Assembly: GCF_026151205.1 (NCBI RefSeq)
Contig: NC_087075.1
Span: 5,758,858 to 5,822,857 of the forward strand
Length of the DNA: 64,000 bases
Origin: Bolinopsis microptera
Taxonomy: Eukaryota; Ctenophora; Tentaculata; Lobata; Bolinopsidae
Reading direction: 5' to 3'
The notes beneath the pieces were generated by a model. The model ran no database searches. It was not told the DNA's origin and was given only the letters and a program-made list of their open reading frames with translations. Made by a program: the position numbers and the translations under genes. Each line of letters starts with the position of its first letter. Within the stretch, counting starts at the first letter, position 1. Shown piece by piece: positions 1 through 11,533 of the stretch.

Positions 1-273
1 TCACGTGATAAGATATGTACTGTTCCTAAGTCACGTGATAAGATATGTACTATTCCTAAGTCACGTGATAAGATATGTACTATTCCGTAGTCACGTGATA
101 AGATATGTACTATTCCTAAGTCACGTGATAAGATATGTAGTATTCCTAAGTCACGTGATAAGATATGTACTGTTCCTAAGTCACGTGATAAGATATGTAC
201 TATTCCTAAGTCACGTGATAAGATATGTACTATTCCTAAGTCACGTGATAAAATATTATGTACTATTCCGTAG
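1..273. repeat. 30-bp minisatellite carrying CACGTG
   Basis: Nine head-to-tail copies of a 30-bp unit start at 1, 31, 61 and so on to 241. Each begins TCACGTGATAAGATATGTA, and the last copy is altered. The array probably extends left of the window. A long open frame runs through it only because 30 is a multiple of three; it is not a gene. Each unit holds the palindrome CACGTG (E-box core). Confidence 0.97.
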
Positions 274-1818
274 TCGTTCTCGCAATGTGAATGGTCCTGA
301 GGTTAATTACTAATTAATTACCTTAGTGGTCCTTCTACCCTCTGCTTAGCGTGTACCGTGCTATTGTACAAATTTATGCAAATTAGTAAAGTTATGCAAA
401 TAGCTCTTTGAAAAGAGTCGTACGCATCATCACTTATACAAATCACAGTGCAGGGTAAGTAGAAAGGAAGGACCTTTTCCATGCATATATAATGTAGCTC
501 CTCGCTATTTATCGGGTAATTTAACGCGGGGAGGGCACGTTTTAAGCAGAATTTGGTTATATACAGTATAATGGCCCTCAATAGAATAGCACATAGTTAT
601 AGTAGTAATATGGTAATGCCTGAGCTGGCCTAGGTTGGGCAGCGGAAGCCTTCGAAGGATATAATTGGTGTGAAATTGTGAAAGGTGTAGTGGAAAAAGA
701 TAAGTTGGAGAAGTGAGCAGTAAGAGTAAGAGTAACCAGGGCACGATAAGGGTGCTGGTGAGAATGAAACGACTAAGCAAGGTGTCGACCATCTGGATAG
801 ATTGGTACAGTTTATACCACGCGCACTAAAAGCTGACACGCCCTAATTTTGGGCTCATCTTCCAACTGATTCATTTTGCAGTCTAACCTGTCAGTTGTTC
901 ACTGTAAACTGCAACTTTCCTAATGATATTAAGCTTAGTAACCTACGGGTTATTATTAGGTATAGTTTAATATAGTATATAAACATATTACGTGAGTTAT
1001 ATTATATAAAACAAGACTTTAAGCCCTCAGGGGTGACTACTTTAGAATTATGATTAAATTTACGCAGAAATACAATAAGAGTATTAAATAATTTAAAGAA
1101 GCTTCTGAAATCTGCTGATATGTGTAGGACATTCAAATCAGTTCAAAGATCTGACAGTAGAATGCCCTTTTAAGGGCTTAAAATTCAATAAATAAAACGT
1201 TTAAATTCAATTATAATGTAGGATAGACTACCTTTGTACGGTGAATATTTTTATGTGTAATTAATTAATATTTAATTACATTCGTACAATTACACACAAA
1301 GATCACCCGCTAGCACACAAGGGATGATTATAATTAACAGTACGTTTGTGTGTTAATTAACAATTATAACTATTACAGCACTGTGAGGAGTAGTTTATAA
1401 TGTGGTCATATTATTCATGCAGAGATGATACATTACCTTCTACTTTATTAAACGTTACTTACTAGTTTATTAAATATTACTAACTAGTTTATCAAACTTT
1501 CACTCAGTTACGGTGAGTCATGTGATGATCATTAATCATGCTTAATGCTTATGAAATGTGGTCATTAGACTGACATCAGAGTTGATATCATGTTTAACAT
1601 CTGATGAGAAGTGAGAAATCATTCCGTTAAACGTGCAACCCCGCCCGTTGTAATTATCCTAAAAGAATGAGTCTAACCCTATTATTAGAATAAAGATTCC
1701 CCCGATTACGATAATTACTTTAATCTCACCTCTCGGACCAAGCTTAAAGTAGCCGGATTTTGGGGTCTAATCGTTTCACTACTTACTGTCCCACAGCATT
1801 GCAGTAAGGTTTTTAAAG
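274..1818. other. unassigned AT-rich DNA
   Basis: No exon, RNA gene or transposon end could be supported here on either strand. The short open frames near 318-840 show no recognisable family and no convincing splice pattern. Confidence 0.5.
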
Positions 1819-1882
1819 AAACCAGTTGTATAAAAACTTACTTACTTGCAAATAAGTAAGTAAGTTTTTATACAACTGGTTT
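1819..1882. repeat. perfect 29-bp hairpin
   Basis: The arms at 1819-1847 and 1854-1882 are exact reverse complements of 29 bp around a 6-base loop (GCAAAT). The stem contains the tetranucleotide repeat CTTA. It could be a miniature inverted-repeat element or a small-RNA precursor; nothing in the sequence decides this. Confidence 0.9.
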
Positions 1883-2303
1883 TAGGCAGACTCAGACGTG
1901 GTTGAAAATCAACACCCAGTAAATGTAACAATTACAGTAACAGCTCTCTCAACCTCTCATCAACTAGCTACCCGATAAGTCATTACAATATTTCAATTAA
2001 AGCCGATTAAAGTAGTAAGAAGTGTAGCGTTTTTTCGACTACACTCAAGTTTAATAATATTCTGGTTTTTAGTTATTATAAATTTGAAGGCTCCTAACGT
2101 ACAACCTGCTTTTATGATATGGTAGGACAGAAATATTAGATCGACAATTAACAGTTAACGATCACCAATTATCATCTAGATATTGCAACTTAATTGTCAG
2201 GAAAACAGCCTGATTTCCAGAAATCTCAGGGACAAGGTTGATCTGACAGCACTAAAATATCAGGTGTATATTTCCGCCAAACTCTCTTAGGTGTTTACAA
2301 ATA

Positions 2304-2384
2304 AACTGCCCACGTGATAATGTTACTGCCCACGTGACCATGTTACTGCCACGTGACCATGTTACTGCCCATGTGACAATGTTG
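2304..2384. repeat. short array with CACGTG core
   Basis: About five degenerate units of 16-20 bp read ACTGCCCACGTGAcaATGTT. The third copy has lost one base and the fourth has CATGTG. The core matches the arrays at 1-273, 18563-18738 and 20003-20306. Confidence 0.85.
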
Positions 2385-3568
2385 ATCGTTACATGAATAG
2401 AGGGTGCTGCCATGTCACGGAAACAGAGCACCCCTTCCTGGTGCCTTCCACCAATAACAACGCAGGATTCATACCACGTGATGTTGGGTACCCAATCAGA
2501 GGGCAGATAGAGGTTGTAATGGCAGATGTAGTCGGGCGTCAGGGGGACCGTGTATACTGTGTGTGTGTGTGTTTTAAACTTACCATGGTTCATTAAAACG
2601 TAATGTGAACATGCTGTGGAGTAATGAAATATGCTATTACTGTCTTTAAAGAGCAAAGTGGAGCTATTTGAGTATTTGAGATGAACAAATTTCATCCAGC
2701 GACTAGATTGTATTTCGAGAGTTTGGAAAGTTCAGGGTTTGGAAAGTTCAGAAATTTTTTCAAAACAGAGCCGAGCCTTGGAAAGTAGGTGATATTACAC
2801 AGGACATTGCATTCCAGTATGACTGACCGTGCGCGTGAGTTGCTCTGATACAGCACAATGTTTCTTATTTACATATTTACATCTCTCATTACATTTTAAG
2901 TGCCTCTAAACAGTATCTAATAGATGTCATTCTCTCTATGATTCAGATTCTAGACACGTTTCTTCTCGAACAATAAATAATGTTTCAAATGAATATAACT
3001 ATAAGTGATAGATAATGATGTGAAGGCGATTTACACGGAATATAAGTGATAGATCATGATGTGAAGACGATTTACACATGTATTTTGAAAGCTCCTGCTA
3101 AAACAGACTTTCCGTATCTCTTATATGTTTTAAAACAAATTCCCCTTCAGATGTATTATGCCCGCTGATAAACAACCCATTTTACCAACTTTCTCTGGAG
3201 GGCTGTACAGGGTGGCGACTCTCAACAATAATAATAATAAATTGAAATTTAATAACACCGCTATTAAGATAAAACTTATACTCAGCAGTGTTTAAACTAG
3301 TCATCCCAGAAAATAACATGAATACTAAGTTTAGAAAAGTAACTTATGCTCGAAAACATATCGTCAATACTCAATACTCAATACTGAAGCCAGAAAATGG
3401 TACTTAAACATATTATACAAAGATCATACACCAGATAAGACAATCACAGTTATAAAGTAGTCTCAATATTAACCATTCTAATTGTCCAATTCACCAGTAA
3501 TTTCAATTGTGACTTATCAGAAGAGATAACATTGATGTATTATAATAGTGAGATGATATTTTAAATTC
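2385..3568. other. unassigned DNA with a 45-bp tandem duplication
   Basis: The only structure seen is a roughly 45-bp direct duplication at 2998-3078 (ATAAGTGATAGATnATGATG followed by TGAAGnCGATTTACAC). No coding exon was recognised. Confidence 0.5.
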
Positions 3569-3820
3569 TTGGGCCCCATTCCTGACACTTACCTAGCCAC
3601 AAGATACCACAAGAGACTCGCTGAAAAACTATCCCAGAAGAGAGGAGAAGACTATGCGGCTATTATGTGTTACATGCGCACCAGGATTAGATTCTCAATC
3701 CTCAGGAGCACCCTGATAGCGGTCAGGGGTGAGAGAGGGAGACGGCAATCGTATACATTGCCAGTCAGTGTAACTTCGTTTAACTTGATACCTGCCACCA
3801 TGGACTATGAATGTTTCTAG
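3569..3820 (+). pseudogene. retroelement ORF fragment
   Basis: An 83-codon open frame. Residues 1 to about 55 (a lysine/arginine-rich helix, then YMRTRIRFSILRSTLIAVRG) resemble the segment with an RCR(I/L)SFxLLRSxxxCLRG-like pattern seen at the C-terminal end of many invertebrate retroelement polyproteins. The similarity ends near 3740 and the rest of the frame looks like chance. No reverse transcriptase core lies next to it, so this is a relic. The assignment rests on pattern memory of the family, not on a search. Confidence 0.5.
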
Positions 3821-5543
3821 ACACTATCCTTTTGGTATTGAGATATTGGTATCTCAGATCACGTGTACATCGTTCCTTTTTTCATGACACAGTAATTTAT
3901 TGACACTCACAGCTATAATTTTAATCATTGAATCAGTATTTTTATCTGTGCTCTGCGTAATGCATCACATGAATCAGTTTTTAATCTATTAACTTACCTA
4001 GCATTGTCCGGAATGAGTACCCAGCTGTCTGGGAGTGTAATAATTGAGCGGTGAAATATTTCCACTGTTTATTCAGGGAAATAGTCCTGTGGTAAACACG
4101 GAGTTGTTTGTGTACTGGGTGGTCTAGTGAAAATATTCATGGAATTTTCATTGTTCGTGTGATATTACAGAGTGTGTATTACAGAGTGTGTGTGTGTATT
4201 ATAGAGCACATTTTACACACATTCTTTCAATTTCATGACGTCAGGATATGTATGTGTAGTGGTCTTGAACAAGGTAACTTTAGTAACCTGTAATGTTTAT
4301 GTTTTAAGAAACTTATACTGAAGATATTTATAATATGATGACATTCTCGCTTCCTAGTGGTCTGCAATCAAATAAGTTGTAAAGATAACACAATTTTGGA
4401 AGTAAATAGGTTTAGTATCATGCGTTTACTTGTAAATGAAGTATATTTAAATCTTAAAACTTTTACCATGTAATTTAGATCTTACCTGAGTTCTTCACTC
4501 TTCAGCACCTAAATTTATTATCGTCTGAATATTCAATATTGATTCTAACCTATCGATATTCAAGATATTCGATCACGTAACGTCAGAACATCACAGATAA
4601 AAGTCATTTCTATTTCGAAATAAACGTTTAAACTTTTAAAGTGAACTTGAAATATATCACAAATTACTAAGTTCTCTCCCTCAGCTCTGTCAAGCATAAC
4701 GGCGTACATAACACGTACTGTACGTCACAAAGAATCTCCCAGAATAACAAAAAACCAACGATGTTCTTTTGTAATAAAAATATGTCAAGATTTGAATTTT
4801 GGTCATCCATCAGATTAATCGCAAAAGTAAGATTTTTAGATTTCGTCTCCGTAGGAATGATTATAAGCAAGACCCCAATAACCATATTACTCGTCGTTTC
4901 TCGAAAATGTGGACAAGATTAAATTTGGATTTTAGAATTTTGGATTACCGCCAATAATTGTAACATCCTGCTACAAAGAAACATTCCGTTTAACATCTCG
5001 CTAAACCACGCCTTTTTCCAGTTTCCTCTCCTCGCCTCCGCAAGTCCAACCCAACGAGAATAACGAATACGTCATCCCTATTAATGTCCACCGTGAGTAC
5101 TGTTTTTTTTTGTGCAACACTTACTGACTTGAATCTTGCGAGCAAGCGACCCATGAGAACGATGGGTCCTACTGAAGCCCAGCGGATTTGTGAGTACTTT
5201 TGTTTGTTTCTGGTACACCGGCCAATGTTTACAAAATCATGTGTATAATACATAACAATATAATTTTATTTAATATACGTGAATATGAGAATTGAAAATT
5301 ACGATTTTGTTAACTTGTTGATATTTTAAAGTAGTCTTGGCAGCATGAAAGCGATGTACCTAACTCCCTTGTGATGGCCGTAAAAAGACAACTTGTTGAT
5401 ATAATCTACTCAAATTTTCAAATTCAATGCTTCAACAGTTTCCTTGTCGGAGCAAATTCTATCGACAATTGTCTACTATTTAAAACAATTTTGCTGGTTT
5501 AAAAAATATTGATATTATAATTCCCATGTTTGGAAAATATAGA
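3821..5543. other. unassigned DNA upstream of the Dispatched-like exons
   Basis: Missing upstream exons of the Dispatched-like gene could lie here or before the window, but I could not identify one with matching phase and membrane-segment content. A purine/pyrimidine TG repeat sits near 4170-4200. Confidence 0.4.
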
Positions 5544-5601
5544 GGGGGGTCCAAAAGTCAGTCTACATACGTTGTAAACTGACTTTTGCCCCCCCCCCCC
5601 C
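5544..5601. repeat. miniature G-run/C-run inverted repeat
   Basis: A run of six G followed by TCCAAAAGTCAGT is mirrored 30 bp later by ACTGACTTTTG and a run of 13 C. The whole structure is 58 bp. No target-site duplication was found. It looks like a tiny relative of the larger elements at 20806, 38738 and 54963 that also begin in G and end in C. Confidence 0.7.
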
Positions 5602-6014
5602 TGTACACGTTTCCATCACGTCTTCGATACTCTTTGATGTGAATGCCAAAAAGTTTTTCAGACGACCTACAAGCCTGTTAATTAAGTAAGGCAATAAACC
5701 CCGTTTATAATATAACTTTACACCCTTAATTGCTGTGTTTGAGTCAGTACTGCTGTCTACCTTGAAATGTTCAGTTATTTCTCACCCTGCCACATATTTT
5801 AATAAATTTTACGTTAAACAACTTACTACTTACCTCATGTGTTTTGTCACTATCTAATTCGCACAGGCTGTTTGGGAAAAATCCAGCATTTTATATTACT
5901 AACACATCTTCAAAGGAAACGTCTGGATAACTCTAATTAAAGGTTGCAGTAGTACCTTTACAGCGAATCATAGCTTGATTTATAATTCAAACACAAGGAA
6001 ACATTAAATTTCAG

Positions 6015-9000
6015 AGAAAGATCCAGGAATAGTTGACCTATGTGAAGATAATGTGTGCTCTTTGACACACGCAAGAGAGGACAGTGCTAGTACAGCTGAA
6101 GTTATACTGGTATTCGGGATCAAAGGTTTGGGAATCTTGCGTAGCTTAGAGTTATGCTATCTTAAATATTTGGGCCAATGACCAGTCTAATCAATATAGT
6201 ATTTCAAAGTTGGTTCAATGTCTGTACAACGTACGTATTTATCACGTATCTAACACGTGTTTAATACGTATTTAATCTCGTATCCCCCAGGAGTTGACAT
6301 GGCTCACCTGAAGAATCATGTTAGTAGTCTTGATGAGGGTATTCCTATATTCGACGAGAACTTTCGCATCAACAAAAACGTTTTCGATGCTTTTTGTCGG
6401 ATTTGCAGAAACACTTTGGCTAGAAAAGATCTGATCAAAGATATCAGTGAGTTATTCGGTTTCTTTGAAATAGTTTTATTTTAAATTATTTGCACTACTT
6501 CCCTGTCTCAGTGTTCACTATGTTAATTAAGTTATAGAGTTATTTTATATATATATATGATGCTAGGATCTCTAATATCGCTCCACTGTTCGAATCAGGA
6601 ATTATGCATTTAATGGAATTCGACATCAGCTGTTCATAATGTGTAATGCATCTATGTTGTGGAATTTAAAAGATTCTTTCATAAACCAGTTGCTCCTGTA
6701 CATATTTAGCTCAGACACTGTAAATGTGACATTACAGGGTGTTCACGATACATTGAAACGGTTTTAAATGTATTGTTTTAGTTTTAAAAACTAATAAAAA
6801 ATTTTATGAAGCAGCAGTCCACTACATTTTCCGCTCATTTTCTTTGCTAACCGGTTAAAATTTTGTTAAAACCAGTTCAGATTCGGATATTTTACATAGC
6901 TCATGAAATTTCGTATATTTTGCTGCAAGGCTCAAACATGCTATTGCCAAGGCCTAATTTGAGAATGATCCTAGACCGTTTGTCGCTTAAATCATTTACA
7001 TTTTACAGCTGATGAGGGATCTGGCTCACTATTGTCTAGTAACACAGTGCCAGCTTGACACTGTCTGCATTTCCTCTTTTGTCTAACAATTTCAATGTTC
7101 ATCAACAACAGTCGTGCCATTGTGATGAGCAATTTCACAAAAGAAAGTTGAATATTTATTTGTTTCATCGTTATGTCATTAGTGTATCTTTCAATAAGCT
7201 TTTTCTACTGACAACCTTATGCAAATTGTCGCTTGTAAAGTGGATATCAGATAAATTTCTGTCGATATGCATTTTCTTCGAAGCTCATACGGCATACCGC
7301 ACTAGGATTGTATTTATACAGTAAGAAATGCCAGTTGTGGAATTAGAATGGACAAGTGAACAAATGCCGATGTTTTGACACGCTAAAGTTTATCCTCCGA
7401 CACGACAAGCCGAATATGCTGTACTCTATTGGTCCGTCACATGTCACATGTCATAACAAATTACCCCAAATTAGTTTTATCCCCACCAGGTCGCATATGA
7501 CAGCGGTCAGAAATACCCTCCGGCGTACTAAATACTCTAGAATATCATTAGAACATCGTTTGTTCACACTCCGTTCTCTATTATACCCGTATCATTCCTA
7601 ATTATAGATAAGTTGTGATAATTTGATTGTTTGACCCTTGACTCCGGAAAACTTTACCCTTTGTATAGTATGGTAGATATTGCTAGAAATTGGTCTTCAG
7701 ATCTATCGAAAGTGTCTCATCATGACGCGCATTTTTGTGGCGCGTTGCTGCGCGTACATGCAAAATTCGAATCGTGCATGATTGATCGGTTTAATGATGA
7801 ACGCGCAAGAGGTCTCCTGAAAACCTCTGGCAGGAATTCTGAATTCATGAACATTTCATTTCAAACTCGTATTGTCCGGATCGGAACATTATTTATTAGT
7901 CTCATGGTTGCTCAGCCAAGTTCTGCAAAGTTAACCTGAGCCGTGACAGGGTCCTTGGAGTAATACCCCAAATCGGGCCTCGGCCTCTCAATTACATTCC
8001 CGAGCCTCGATAAATCTTACGAAAGTCTAACTCCAATTCTTTACAGGTGGCCAACAAGACTGTGGTGCCGTGTGTGATTCTAACAAAATGCTAATGGTGA
8101 GCAGAGTGAGGAGTTGGGTGCCCAAATATCTTGGTTATCACACCGATAAGAATATCACTATCGTCGATTGGATCGCTCTTCCCTTCAGATCGGTTTGTCA
8201 ACGATTTAGTTTCTCTAAAACTTGAATTATCTGTTTACATTCGATATTTTCGTGGAAAACACCAAGAACCCTTGCATTTTTGCTGAATCGAAGTTGGATT
8301 AAGATATTTCATGGGTATGCGTTTATAATCAACAATTTACCATCAATTTTTGATTTATTTTTCCATTTTCCGTCCGTTAATCTTGAATCGTAGATAACAC
8401 AAATAAACTAATACATAAATTTTCAGACGACCCCAAATGGAGTGTCAAACTGTAAAGCGTACCACCACTGGGCCAAATGGCAAGAGTTCGTTGACCAACA
8501 GAAAGAAGATCCAGCATTTCCACCAGAGCTGGCGTCTCTGTTCCAAACATCAGACAGGTAACTAAGCTAGATATAACCTAGTAACTAGCATAGTAACCTA
8601 GTAACTAACATAGTAACCTAGTAACTAGCATAGTAATCTAGTAACTAGTATAGTAACCTAGTAACTAGCATAGTAACCTAGTAACTAGCATAGTAACCTA
8701 GTAACTAACATAGTAACCTAGTAACTAGCATAGTAACCTAGTAACTAGCATAGTAACCTAGTAACTAGCATAGTAACCTAGTAACTAGCATAGTAACCTA
8801 GTAACTAGCATAGTAACCTAGTAACTAGCATAGTAACCTAGTAACTAGCATAGTAACCTAGTAACTAGTGGTTACTAGCATTTCCACCAGAGCTGGCGGC
8901 ACTGTTCCAAACATCTGACCGGTTACTAAGCTAGATATAATCTACTTTAATTCGTGAAGCTCTCAGAATTATCGTCAGACATGAACTGATCTTACTGACA

Positions 9001-11366
9001 TTGTGGCCACTTTCTGCGGCCAAATAATTTGCCAGCATCTTTAAACGAACAATGAAGAGACCTCTTAAAGATATTTATTAAACATTTTAGTGCTTTACGG
9101 TTATTTAACCCAATCCAGGTGGTCGCACGTGTTCACTGAGATCGTGCTAGTAGACGGGGCTATCAGAGGCATCGCTATATCTCTCTGGTTCTGTATCATG
9201 GCTACTATCATATTCACCGGTTAGTTAGTTATAGCTGATACCTATATCAGTCAAGATGGAATTTGGATTGTTTCTGATTAGATTCAGGCTTCCTGGATAA
9301 AGCCATGCATATACCTCAATACCAAGTTTATATACCCGGTTTATTGAGATTCTGACAACACCATAATCATTGACAAAACACTATAAATACCATGAATATG
9401 ATATTTTCAGGTCACCCAGTTCAGACACTAATTGTAATGTCTACCATAGTCTGTGAGATTGGATTTGTGTTTGGCTGTTTCTCCTTTGTTGGTCTAGAGC
9501 TGGGCGCTGTTGAGGTTTGTTACCCAAATATAGTAAAAACTAGATTTACCGCGCCCTGATTCACTGCAAAACCCGACTTACCGCGACCATTTCCTTTTCC
9601 AAAATGGAGTTTAACATACATAATATGAACCCCGATTTACCGCGGTTGTTTCCTTTCCCCAACCTCCACGGTAGATCAGGGTTTTACTGTATAATTTACA
9701 ATGTACATGCATACATTAGTGAAACTTGATTCCTCTACATATCAACGTGAATTTAATTTACACTGACAATGGTAACGACAGCTACAGGTTCAAAATCCGT
9801 TGCATAATTCACACCTGGTGGATTCGTGTAGTGTTATTGAGTCTCATGATTTGATAGTTCTTTCATTCAAATTCCTGATTGTTTCTGAATAGACTCAGTG
9901 AAGACAGATTCTAATGGAAATAAATAGCTGAATAACGTATCCACATTTCTACGTCATACTCATATTCTCAAATTATTTGTTATATAGTAGTGTTGAAAGT
10001 ATTAAAATTATTTATTTCCATTAGAATCTGTCTTCACTGAGTCTATTCAGAAACAATCAGAAATTTGAATGAAAGAACTATAATTTACACCATTTCGACG
10101 CGATAACTTTAACACAAACCCCTCAACTAATATTATACACATCTATCCAATATGAAGTTATTTTGAGCCCCATCACCGTTTTACACCCACCGTAATTTCA
10201 GGCGATATCTCTAGCTATCCTGGTAGGAACTAGTGTGTTTTACACCCACCGTAATTTCAGGCGATATCTCTAGCTATCCTGGTAGGAACTAGTGTGTTTT
10301 ACACCCACCGTAATTTCAGGCGATATCTCTAGCTATCCTGGTAGGAACTAGTGTGGACTATTGTGTTCATTTAGTTGAGGGTTACAGGATCGCCGGTAAA
10401 ACAGCTCCTCCTGATACATGGGACGGCTCTATTAGAGGTTAGCAGTGATTAACTAATTATCTGATTATCTAATTAACAAGTTTGTTAACCATGTCCGAAG
10501 CTCAGTAGTTGTTAACACGTTTATTTGTCGCAACTGAATGTACCGAAACAATTTTTGAAAATATTTAAATGCTCATAATATATTAAACATTTCTCAGGCT
10601 GGAGGTTGAGACACGCTCTAAATCACATTGGTGTCCCAATAGTGAGTAGTGCCATAACAACTGTCCTTGCAGCGTGCACCCTCTCCCTCACCCAGATTCA
10701 GGTAGAGTTCATTACCTTTCTCTCGTGACGACACTGCTTCTTTTGTGACGTCACTGCTTCTTTCGTGACGTCATAGTATATCCAGAAATCCCATAATACC
10801 CATTCAGTTAGAACTAAGGTTACTAACCGTATTATCCGATGCATGTACTCAGAAATTGTGTAAAACTACTAGGCCAATTCTCTATCATAATCTTAATTAG
10901 TTGGCAAATCATTAACTGTTTATCGACTAACTTGCTAATTGAGTTACTGATTAACTTGATAATTCACTAATCCTCCTTTCCCGCTCAGATGTTCTCCAGG
11001 TTTGGTAAGATACTGGCCCTAACAATGACCCTCAGTCTGGTGTACACCCTCTTCATGGCCGGATCTCTCCTTGCTGTGTTCGCCCCTGCCAAATTCTCTG
11101 GTTCGTCATCCACTCTATATTTCCTGTTTTGTTTAATATAAGTCTACTTACCTGTTCAGTGTTCAATCGCATAATTATCATTGAAAGTACTCAGAAGAAT
11201 TAAAATATTTACAGATTTGTTCCTATGCATCCTTCCTCATGTATGACTCATTTTCTTCGCAGGATCAAAGAAATCTTCTCTAAAAGGGCTGGTCATTGCA
11301 ATCGTACTGACTTGTGCTGTAATTCCTCTCCCTTTGTACCTCTTCAAAGAAGCTATCATCTGCTAG
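6015..11366 (+). CDS. Dispatched-like RND permease, C-terminal exons
   Basis: Ten exons join in phase: 6015-6125, 6291-6446, 8047-8192, 8427-8557, 9119-9219, 9411-9514, 10320-10437, 10598-10701, 10989-11100 and 11263-11366 (stop TAG). They give 394 residues. All introns are GT...AG. The piece VILVFGIKGVDMAH near the start, then GLELGAVEAISLAILVGTSV with DYCVHLVEGY, then VSSAITTVLAA and FSRFGKILALTMTLSLVYTL match the C-terminal half of Dispatched, the membrane permease that releases lipid-modified Hedgehog. Residues 258-262 carry the GxxxD motif typical of RND proton/sodium-coupled permeases. About six hydrophobic segments lie between residues 200 and 394. The N-terminal half, with the sterol-sensing domain, was not found and may lie in unrecognised exons or outside the window. 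A Patched-related protein is the main alternative; the EGY/VSSAITT context favours Dispatched. Three splice junctions are duplicated locally (separate entries). Confidence 0.85.
8573..8868. repeat. 20-bp minisatellite in intron
   Basis: About 15 tandem copies of AGTAACCTAGTAACTAGCAT, with occasional AACAT variants, start just after the donor site of the exon ending at 8557. The array separates that exon end from its duplicated copy at 8878. Confidence 0.97.
8878..8940 (+). repeat. duplicated exon end plus donor site
   Basis: This 63-bp stretch repeats 8514-8575, which is the last 44 bases of the preceding exon and the first bases of its intron, with a few substitutions. The donor context is changed from CAGACAG|GTAACT to CTGACCG|GTTACT. 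It has no acceptor of its own, so it is probably non-coding. Confidence 0.9.
9854..10082. mobile_element. MITE-like inverted repeat in intron
   Basis: Arms of about 73 bp (9854-9926 and 10009-10082) are near-perfect reverse complements around an 82-bp spacer. The inner arm ends read TAATGGAAATAAATA. No coding content. It fits a non-autonomous DNA transposon. A target duplication could not be resolved. Confidence 0.85.
10181..10354 (+). repeat. triplicated acceptor and exon start (59-bp unit)
   Basis: Three exact tandem copies of a 59-bp unit start at 10181, 10240 and 10299. Each contains a pyrimidine-rich acceptor, TAATTTCAG, and the first 35 bases of the next exon. Only the third copy (exon from 10320) continues into the conserved DYCVHLVEGY coding sequence. 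Since 59 is not a multiple of three, use of either upstream acceptor shifts the frame and meets a TAG. Confidence 0.97.
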
Positions 11367-11470
11367 CAGTGGCTTCTATCTTTCACATTTGATAAGTTTT
11401 AAACCGCAGATTTTATACCCTTCATTTTGAATGTCCTCCATGAGGTCAAGGTAAATCATATTAAACGAAA

Positions 11471-11533
11471 CTTCGTTACGTCACAAAGTACCACGTTACG
11501 TCACAAAGTATCACGCTACGTCACACCACGTGA
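11471..11533. repeat. TACGTCAC repeats after the Dispatched-like gene
   Basis: Three units of about 23 bp (TTACGTCACAAAGTAnCACG) end in a CACGTGAC. TACGTCA resembles a CREB/ATF half-site. The array lies about 105 bp after the stop codon, so it may be in the 3' UTR. A regulatory role is only a possibility. Confidence 0.7.

Noticed and set aside
1-273. Direct repeats at the left edge considered as a CRISPR array
   Set aside because: Units are contiguous 30-bp copies without unique spacers, and the genome is eukaryotic.
6574-6592. GTTCGAATC-like box suggesting a tRNA
   Set aside because: No matching A box or acceptor stem could be found around it.
7055-7939. Three consecutive plus-strand ORFs in the Dispatched-like intron
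   Set aside because: No domain, no splice logic, and they sit between two exons that join in phase without them.
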